From: Phlebopus portentosus
Lineage: Eukaryota > Basidiomycota > Agaricomycetes > Boletales > Boletinellaceae
Direction of reading: 5' to 3'
Assembly: GCA_037892935.1 (NCBI GenBank)
Contig: JAYXKI010000004.1
Coordinates: forward strand, 1,860,001-1,924,000
Length of the DNA stretch: 64,000 nucleotides
Every line of letters begins with the position of its first letter. Positions within the stretch are counted from its first letter, which is position 1. The notes beneath the pieces are model-generated. The model did no database searches. It saw only the letters and a list, made by a program, of their open reading frames with translations, and was not told the origin of the DNA. The translations under genes were made by a program, and so were the position numbers. This document shows positions 56,565 to 64,000 of the stretch, piece by piece.

Positions 56565-58136
56565 ACTGTAGACCTCTCGTTCACGTCCATTAAACACAGA
56601 GACTCGTAGAGTCCAACCGAAAGAGAGTGAGGATTCGGGTGCCCCTTTTGATATCACTTTGTGACTTTTATTGATGATATATCTGGAAACTCGACGGAAA
56701 AAAACATAAGCTTGAACTGGTCGTGTTTCCTGAAGTTTGTATGTGCATACTGTGTATGCAATGATCGGCACATGCGTTCAAGCAGTACCGGAAGAAAAAT
56801 GCCAATGATCGGGAGCAGAGTAGAATGATCATGGCATTTGCGAGCTTTGAAGATGGAATTCCCGGCAATTGCGAATAATCCCGGAAGCAGATGAAAAGAA
56901 TGGATGAGGAATGCGAGGGCTGCGAGGCTCAAATGATATGACGTCTCGAGATGCTTAGCCTCCGATCAATCAGTGATGGCAAGTATTAAGTTACCTGTGC
57001 ACCCTGAGATTTACGCCAAAGTCGACCTTGTGGCGTGTAATCAGACATTTCAAGGAATCCAGATAATTCATTGATAATCAGTAGATGATAATTATAGGCT
57101 ACACTAGGTAAGAAATGAAGGCGGGTCGCAAATTCGTTCAGGAATTGACATCGGAACGCTCGCCGTGGTCGGTTGCTTCTCCTGTCCTTTTTCTCATGTT
57201 AGTTGTGTAGATGAGATGCTCGCCAAGGAGTGAAAAGATGACCTACAATTGCCAAATCATGTTCCTTCATCGATTTTATGTAGAGCGGCTCTCGTATGGA
57301 ATACATGTCTAATCTCACAGCATTAGGAAGCATGGCCATAGCCTTCATTGATGCACGCAGTCGAATATCATTCTCGGGTTGAGTCAATGTGTATAAAACT
57401 CTAAGTTGTACGAAGATTCGTTCCAATAGTCAAGTTGTTTTCTCCATAAGGTGATATTGCTTGGTGCGATATGTAATCAATAGCTAACTATTTAACTTTC
57501 TTGGCCTCTCTTGCTTTGAGGACAATCAATAGGTACGCAACAATCGCTTTTATCTGAAAGGACACATGAGGCTGAAGGACCGCTCACTTCATAAAATGAC
57601 ATGTCCTCAAACTCCTTGCAACCATTTAGATTTCTAATAAGTTCAATGAGGCGTTTCAGACCTGCCTCTCTACGTTCAGTTCCCAACTCGTAGTATAGGG
57701 TGTCCTCATTGTCAGCATTTTTGATTTGTCTTTTCATTTCTTCTAGCTCATCCTGACTTGGATCCTCGGGTTTATCGATAATGTCCGGCTCGTCAGGACT
57801 AGAAGGTCCGCTGTTGCTGCCCTCGCTAATCTCCTCATTGCTACTATCGTTTGCAGCCTTCAGTAGTTTATAATCACTTGATGGTATATAGCTGGCATTA
57901 TCATTATCATCTTCTTTGGGAGTGCAAACATCTTCCTTCGTAAATATCGAGAATTTCCAGAACACTCTCACAATCCAGATCCCAATGGCAGCTTCGATAT
58001 GTGGGTTGTCTGCGAAGAAAATGGTTACCTGATCCACAAGGTCACCATGGGCTTCACTTTAAAGCCTCAAAAATAAGATGTCCATAACGTCCAACGGGAT
58101 GTGGCTTGACCTCGATAATTCCCACTAACCTCCTGA
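56565..58136. repeat. Direct repeat R1 (partner 60571-62208)
   Basis: About 1.6 kb repeated in the same orientation on the other side of the Crinkler-like kinase gene. Each copy holds a decayed B relic, ~500 bp of non-coding sequence and a family A copy on the minus strand. Confidence 0.85.
56700..56940 (+). pseudogene. Family B relic in R1
   Basis: Badly decayed: only NDREQSRMIMAFASFEDG and the following NCE-stop-SRKQMKRM are recognisable against MIMTFVESHGERSLNDCE and PKQMDRV of intact B. Confidence 0.55.
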
Positions 58137-58313
58137 GCCTGTACTCCTCAACACCATAGATGTCCACCATTTCCAATTTAGTATAGTGAAGAAGACCGAA
58201 GTCAGGTATGCGCATCCTAACGTGGGCTTCCTTGTCTTCCTGAAAAATTCTCCAAGAAATACGATGTTGAGGTATAAGAGACAACGATTTGAAGGCATAG
58301 GATCCTGTTACAG
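57492..58313 (-). pseudogene. Family A copy 5, frameshifted and N-terminally cut
   Basis: Starts abruptly at FKSLSLIPQHRISW and keeps MRIPDFGLLHYTKLE and RRLVGIIEVKPHP, so both nuclease-like motifs are present. One extra base near 58,062 shifts the frame after LIFEAL; the second part then reads LDQVTIFFADNPHIEAAIGI, the charged region and ELIRNLNGCKEFEDM, plus a C-terminal extension (~25 aa) not seen in copies 1-4. The cut at 58,313 is close to the start of the kinase gene region. Confidence 0.65.
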
Positions 58314-58438
58314 TTACATATGAAAAAGACTGTAGCGTAACTCTATAACATGATCATATGACGTGTGACGTGAGATTGGCATTGTTCCACAACGCGATCG
58401 CTCTATCATCAGCCACAACCACCACCTCGACGGTCAGC

Positions 58439-60418
58439 ATGGTGGATCTCAAAATCTGGTGCCTCCTTATCGACCACGAGAAAAAGGCTGCCTTTGGAGA
58501 TGTCTTTGACGTTGAGGTCCACTCAAATGCATACATTTCAGACTTGAAAAGGAAGGTCAAGGAAGGGCGACCAGGTGTCCTCGGGAACGTCGATCTCGCA
58601 ATGCTCACTGTGTGGAGATGCACGGACTCCGAAATTGATTTTGGCGACGTAGACTCCGACAACTTTAATGACCGACTTAACGAGATCTTCTCCCATGACA
58701 AGGAGAAAATCAAGAAGCTCAATCCGATGCGGGGGGTGGACCAATTCAAAGGCGAGACACTATTCATCGAGGTTCCCGGTGCGTCGCGCTTCTACCTCTA
58801 TACAAGATGAAGCTGGAAGTCGATTCCAGCATCTGAAGATATAAAGTTAATTGAGGAGGCCAGAGATACTCCTTCAGAGCTTCCCGCAATAAAGCGTAAG
58901 CCCGCTGCAGTCATATTCTCGACTGCTCTCTGATGTGATCATAGGCCGCGATGTGACCCTTTCAACGTTTAGGGAGTCAATGTCTGTTGACAATTTCGAT
59001 GGCATTAAGAAGGCGCACCAACGGCTTTTTACGGGTAGAATGGATGATCGATATGGGCATCCTGTGGCTCTCTTTCATAAGGAATTGGCCTTGCTGCAAC
59101 AGCGACTCCAAATGCTTGATGCGCAAGTCAAGACCGGTCAAGACTGGTCAGACCCGAAACACCCAGAAGAACCCATAAAACTTACCGTTAAGCTACTAAA
59201 TACCGCCAAAGAGTATTTCGTCACGTCTCGTGGCTGCTACGAAGAGCAACAATGGTATGAGATAAGAGTGGTTTTCGAATGGATTTTCGGGAAGAAAGCA
59301 AAGCATGGAGGAGCGATACTGTCTGGGGAAACTATGCGATTTTGGTGTGTAAGAATGCAACAGGATTGGATGGCGACGCGAGCTTGGAGGCCGCGGTCTG
59401 GTATGGAAAGAACTGCCACAGAATGAAGGAGGTCCATAATATTATTTCCTCTCGTTTCTCAAACGCTGATACGGAATTTGGACAGGGAATATACAAGCAC
59501 AGCAAGTTGCCCGTTATTATTGTCGGCGTCATGGGTAACGTGCTCGAGATTTCCATAGGGGTATGCCTGGAGGAGGTCGTTGTGGACAAAATTCTTCATT
59601 TCGAGGTGCTCGATAGTCCCAATAGGAATGAGACAGTCGTCAAGCTGGCCCTGATTGCCTCAGCATTGGAGACTTGCGCTGACGAGCTTCGGGACGAATA
59701 CCGCGATCTCGAGCGGACATCCGAGCCAGTTGAGGAAGAGACTTGGCATTTGCCTTGCCCCTCGGCGACTGCTTTTTCTCCAAATTCATTGATTCCAGAA
59801 CTGGAATTCAAGGCGAAGCTGAGTCGAAGAAATGAGAAACTCACCAAGCTCAAGGGGGAGAATGCGGAAATGCGATCACTCTTCCTTGCCACGTACTGCG
59901 GTCGAGGAGTCATAGTCAAGTTTGCCGTCACATACAATGATTCCGCACACACTGCAGTAGCAGATCAGAATCACGCACCGAGGCTGCACACCTGCGAACA
60001 AGTGATCGGTGGACTGAAAATGGTGGTCATGGAACGCGTGCACGGGAAGCGGATGTGTGACGAGGACGGCAACAGTCTTCCACGCAATGTCTTCGAGGAT
60101 CTGGGGAAGGCTTTGAGGATTATCCATGATAAAGATCTTGTGTTTGGTGATCTCCGTGACACAAACGTTATGATCACGAAGAGCGATGTCAAGGTGGAGG
60201 CGAAGCTCATCGACTTCGACTGGGTTGATAAAGACGGGAAGGGGAGGTATCCGCCTCTGATCAACACCGAACTTACCAAGAAGGAGTTGTCCCCCGAGGT
60301 TGGTCCGTGGAGGTTCATGCATAAGTCGCACGATAACTATTCACTCTCGAAGCTCATTTCGAAGTATTGCAACGACCCTGTTTATATTAACACCAAGTGC
60401 GAAGAGCTGATGCGGTGA
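58439..60418 (+). CDS. Crinkler-like header domain fused to a FunK1-like protein kinase
   Basis: Four exons can be joined: first exon to the GTGCGT donor after FIEVPG (~58,780), a short exon 58,833-58,895 (SEDIKLIEEARDTPSELP), a third from GRDVTLSTF (~58,945) to ~59,252, and a last one starting KAWRSDTVWG (~59,297) to the stop. I chose the Met before VDLKIWCLL; an in-frame upstream Met exists. The first ~115 residues match the header of Crinkler/CR-type proteins: LKIWCLLIDHE, VEVHSNAYISDLKRKVKE, LTVWR, then an IFIEV-like end. The C-terminal half is kinase-like: VIVKFA (Lys), MERVHGKRM hinge, DLVFGDLRDTNVMI catalytic loop with Asp and Asn, LIDFDW in place of DFG, all as in basidiomycete FunK1-type kinases. 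Likely effector or conflict protein; targets unknown. Confidence 0.75.
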
Positions 60419-60570
60419 ATATTGAACTAGATTTACAATGGCTGACAAAAGTATTGAACAGCCACGTCACACCACCTTTCCGATAAAATTGCACGATGAA
60501 GAATCATCCAAATTTCATTGTAGCTAATGTGTTATGTACTGTTGGGTATGCCATTAAATGGTAAGGTATT

Positions 60571-62208
60571 GTGACCTCTTCTTCACGTCTATTGTACTCA
60601 GAGACTCGCAGAGCCCAACCGAAAGAAAGTGAAGATCTTCTGTGTCCCTTTTGATATCACTTTGTGCTTTTATTGATGATATATCCGGAAACTCGACGTA
60701 AAAATATAAGATTGAACTGATTTTGTTTCCTGAAGTTTTGTATGTGCATACTGTGTATGTAGTGATCGGCACATGTGCTCAAGCAGTACCGGAAGAGAAA
60801 CTCGTGCATTGTATCATCCAAGTTGCTGCATTGCGTCTGAAGAACCGTCCTGGTCGACTGCTGCGTCTGCAACGTCAGTGATTGGGAGCAGGGTAGAGTG
60901 ACCATGGCATTTGCGAGCTTTGAAGATGGAACTCCCGGCAATTGCGAATAATCCCGGAAGCAGATGAAAAGAACGAATGAGGAATGCGAGGGCTGCGAGG
61001 CTCAAATGATATGACGTCTCTGAAGATGCTTAGCCTCCGATCAATCAGTGATGGCAAGTATTAAGTTTCCTGTACACCCTGAGATTTACGCCAAAGTCGA
61101 CCTTGTGGCGTGTAATCAGACGTTCCAAGTAATCCGGATAATTCATCGATAATCAGTAGATGATAACTTTAGGCTACACTAGGTAAGAAACAAATGCAGA
61201 ACGCAAATTTGTTCAGGAATCGACATCGGAACACTCGCTGCGGTCGGTTGCTTCTCCTGTCCTTTTTCTCGTGTTAGTTGCTGAGATGAGATGCTCGCCA
61301 AGGAATGAAAAGATAACTTATAATTACCAAATCATGTTGCTTCACTAATTCTACGTAGAGCGACTCTCATATGGAATACATGTCTAATCTCACAACATTA
61401 GGAAGCATGGCCATAGCCTTCATGGATGCACGCAGTCGAATAGCATTCTCAGGCTGAGTCAATGTCTATAAAACTCTAAATTGTGCAAAGATCCGTTGCA
61501 ATAGTCAAGTAGTTCCTCCATAAAGTGATATTGCTTGGTGCGATACATAGTCAATAGCTAATTACATAAGTTTCCCGGCTCCTCTTGCTTTGAGCACAAT
61601 CGACTGGTGCGCAACAATCACTTTTATCTCAAAGAACATGTGAGGCTGAGGCCTGAAGGACCGCTCACCTCCTAAAACGACATGCCCTCGAACACCTTGC
61701 AACCGTTCAGATTCTAACAACTTCAGTGAGCCGCTGCAGACTGTCTCTCCGCGTTCAGTTCCCAACTCGTAGTACAGGATATCCTCGTTGTCAGTAGCCT
61801 CGATTTGTCTTTTTATTTTTTCTAGCTCATCCCGACTTGGATCCTCGGTGTTATCGATAATGTCCAGCTCGTCAGGACTAGAAGGTCCTCCGTCGCTCGC
61901 TAATCTCCTCGTCACTACTATCATTTGCAGCCTTCGGCAGTTTATCTTCGTTCGACGGTATATAGCTGGCATCATCATTATCGTCTTCTTCGGGAGCGCC
62001 AACATCTTCCTTCGTAATTATCGAGAATTTCCAGAATGCTCCCGAAAACCAGATCCCGATGACAGCTTTTATATGTGGGTTGTCTGCGTAGAAAATGGTT
62101 ACCTGATCCATAAGGTCCGCATGGACTTCGCTTAAAGCCTCAAAAATAAGGTGTCCATAACGTCCAGCGGGATGTGGCTTGACCCCGATGATTCCCACTA
62201 ACCTCCTA
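60571..62208. repeat. Direct repeat R2 (partner 56565-58136)
   Basis: Second copy of the 1.6 kb repeat; it ends at 62,208 inside family A sequence, where it joins a B fragment. Confidence 0.85.
60740..61020 (+). pseudogene. Family B relic in R2
   Basis: Same relic as at 56,700-56,940, further damaged and with ~70 nt of extra sequence near 60,810-60,880. Only the reverse of the MIM-F-S-EDG region and KQMKRT are readable. Confidence 0.45.
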
Positions 62209-62210
62209 TA
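61562..62210 (-). pseudogene. Family A copy 6, truncated, frameshifted, motif Glu lost
   Basis: Begins at the repeat junction with RRLVGIIGVKPHPAG, so the RIPDF part is gone and the Glu of the E-x-K motif is Gly. LMDQVTIFYADNPHIKAVIG and the acidic stretch follow; a frameshift near 61,890 separates the first part from PSSPDELDIIDNTEDPSRDE and the rest. Not functional as a nuclease-like protein. Confidence 0.65.
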
Positions 62211-62217
62211 TGGTCTG

Positions 62218-62360
62218 AGTATGATCCGGGCCATGTAATGGAGAGTGAGGATGAAGAGTTTCCGTTCAAAGACAAGCCAGGAGACGTCTCTGGACGTATA
62301 TACCAGACCCTTGATGATAGTGATTGGGACTCTGATGACAGCATAAATTGTTTCGACTGA
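62218..62360 (+). pseudogene. C-terminal fragment of a family B gene
   Basis: Joined directly to the truncated end of A6. It reads EYDPGHVMESEDEEFPFKD and ends DDSINCFD-stop, matching the acidic tail of B2 and B5. The ~440 bp after it (to 62,803) match the 3' tail of B2 and then the B2/B5 promoter type. Confidence 0.65.
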
Positions 62361-62803
62361 TTTTACGGACAGACAGGAATGCTTCTATGTTTTCTGATAC
62401 ACGTCCTTATGTACACCAATATCACTCTACGATCTGAGTTCTGTTTTCTATCGAGACGTAGCATTATGGTGAGCCACTAGTACTTGCAGATGACCGCCCT
62501 GATCCTGGCGATAAGCTCCGAAACCATAGCTTATAACGCCACCAGGTTCGAGCTTTCGCAGCACAGACCGAGTCATACTTGGACGGGATGCCACTCCACG
62601 CCACCAGTCAACGGTGACTGCAACAAGCCACACCCTCCATAACCATAACCATCACGTTCATCCACGATTTTATGACTCCATCGTCTTCAGAGAAATTCAG
62701 TCATGACAACTGAACTCGGGATATCTCGTGTACATAATATACGGTACTTCTTTTCATTCTTATTTTTTCACGTCAAAAGTGCCTGATCCACTGTAGAGAG
62801 AGA
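62361..62803. promoter_or_regulatory. B-type 3' tail and upstream region of B5
   Basis: First half resembles the B2 3' tail (51,762-51,950), second half the B2 upstream region (51,055-51,254). No other feature. Confidence 0.4.
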
Positions 62804-63310
62804 ATGCAGCGACAGCGACTCAAATTCGAAGATCCGGTAGCCCCCGAGCACTGGGTATATGGCTTCTGGTTCAAGCACAAGCATATGAGGTTGATTTCCA
62901 CAAAGCTTGGACTTGACTGGGACAAACACGCGTTCGCTGCGACATACAAAATACACAATTATGTGCGGAAGACGGCTCGCGTCCAATGTGTCCTTAGCTT
63001 CGTAAAATATCGAGAGCAACATGATCTAATAATGACATTCCTCGAGGGAGACGAGCACCGCAGTCTCGAGAATCTCGAGTTCTCTGAGAAGCGGATGGAC
63101 AGAGTTTGAAAGGCGATGGACTTGCCCAAGGGAACGAAGCCCAGATGATACGATGTTTATGGAGACAAGTATGATCCGGACCGTGACTTGGAGAGCGAGG
63201 ATGAAGAATTTCCAATCAAAGACGAACCAGAACACACTTCTGAGCGTATATACGAGACTGAGGACGATAGCGACTGGGATTGCGATGACGGCATGGACTA
63301 CTTCGACTGA
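62804..63310 (+). pseudogene. Family B copy 5, two nonsense codons
   Basis: Sub-family of B2. The frame is intact to residue 101 (VYGFWFKHKHMRLISTKLG, LDWDKHAFAATYKIHNYVRK, EKRMDRV), then CGA has become TGA at ~63,107, and 36 bases later TGG has become TGA (63,145-63,150). After these the acidic tail (ESEDEEFPIKDEP, DCDDGMDYFD) is still open to 63,310. No indels are needed to explain the damage. Confidence 0.75.
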
Positions 63311-64000
63311 TTTTATGAATAGGCAGGAGTAGTCTTATGTGTTTCTGATGCATGTTCTTATTTACTCCAGTAATATTTCGACGAATTGTGATAAGCGAGG
63401 CTTGAGTCCTAGATGCTTTGTGCTTTTTTCTGGACGTAGCTGATGAAAAGCCCGCTTACAGATGCCCGCCCTGGTCCAAGACAGGCTTGTAAGCACTAAG
63501 CCCACATAACTTATCACGCCATCTGATATTTCGCGGAGGGGTGGTCATACCCCGTATTTAAGACCTGTGTCATCTTATTTTGGTTCGACGTTATGCTAGT
63601 TTGCGATGACGAAATCCATTTCTGCGAGCTCTGCGCAAATAGAAGTCAGCGTGCGGAGATTCCCAGGGTAATCTTTCCGGCAAAACAAACTACGGAGATG
63701 AGAATTGCGCTTAATCGACTGAGCATTGATAAGGTTGCGTCTGGTTGTCTCGTCTACTTTTTCGGGTGGGCTACTCCGAGGTAGCCTATCCGAGGTCTAT
63801 TCACCAGTTAAACTGAAGAATTTGGAGGCAAACAAGTAATATAATATCGTTAAAATGTGGCACCAAAGGTGAAGTTTATGGCACATAGTATCTTCGTGAG
63901 GAAGTACTAATTTCCGGTGCTTTGTGGGAATGCCAAGTTTCTCGGAGCATGCACGTCAAGAAGGTCGCTCCAATAGCGGAAGCTGCGAACAATATAGGAC
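63311..64000. other. B5 3' tail, then nothing recognised
   Basis: The first ~220 bp resemble the tails of B2 and the fragment at 62,360. The rest has only short open frames (63,593-63,784 plus has two CxxC-like Cys but no family match). Confidence 0.4.

Noticed and set aside
41273..63310. The right-hand array as a transposon
   Set aside because: No transposase, reverse transcriptase, terminal repeats or target-site duplications found; the repeats look like segmental duplications.

Overview
The window is nuclear DNA of a filamentous basidiomycete, most likely an Agaricomycete. Evidence: genes are split by many 45-75 nt introns with GT..AG borders, there are no bacterial operons or ribosome-binding sites, and several families are typical of mushroom-forming fungi (7-TM DUF6533-like membrane protein, GMC oxidoreductase with an N-terminal anchor, FunK1-like kinase, Argonaute, Crinkler-type header domain). 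I cannot name the species.

Left part (2.6-19.8 kb). A divergent pair of housekeeping genes opens the window: a NOL8-like RNA-binding nucleolar protein and the glycine-cleavage T protein. Next comes a cluster of five small genes of one unrecognised beta-rich family (6.4-12.5 kb). Two of them are almost identical and sit in ~700 bp inverted repeats. After that lie a small Cys-rich protein, an uncertain multi-exon gene, a 7-TM protein and an alpha/beta hydrolase.

Middle (19.8-40.9 kb). A ~4.5 kb segment holding a divergent pair, glycolipid transfer protein (GLTP) and Argonaute, is present twice in inverted orientation. Between the copies are five unrelated loci: two tandem proline-iminopeptidase-like hydrolases (the second frame-broken), an ERMP1-like M28 metallopeptidase, a GMC oxidoreductase and coronin. 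Both Argonautes are open, but both have lost two of the four slicer residues. The left GLTP is intact; the right one is a pseudogene.

Right part (40-63.4 kb). This is a repeat-rich accessory region. Its unit is a divergent pair of unrecognised genes: 'A' (minus strand; carries R-I-P-D-F and E-I/V-K motifs that resemble a PD-(D/E)XK nuclease core, plus a Ser/Asp/Glu-rich stretch) and 'B' (plus strand; ~170 aa, basic front and acidic tail). GLTP remnants are attached to several units. I find six A copies, none clean, and five B genes, four of them intact, plus B relics. An amino-acid permease interrupts the array. A gene with a Crinkler-like header and a FunK1-like kinase domain sits between two ~1.6 kb direct repeats that each carry an A copy.

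Intron borders were chosen by eye from reading frame and family resemblance. Family names are from memory of motifs; no database search was run.
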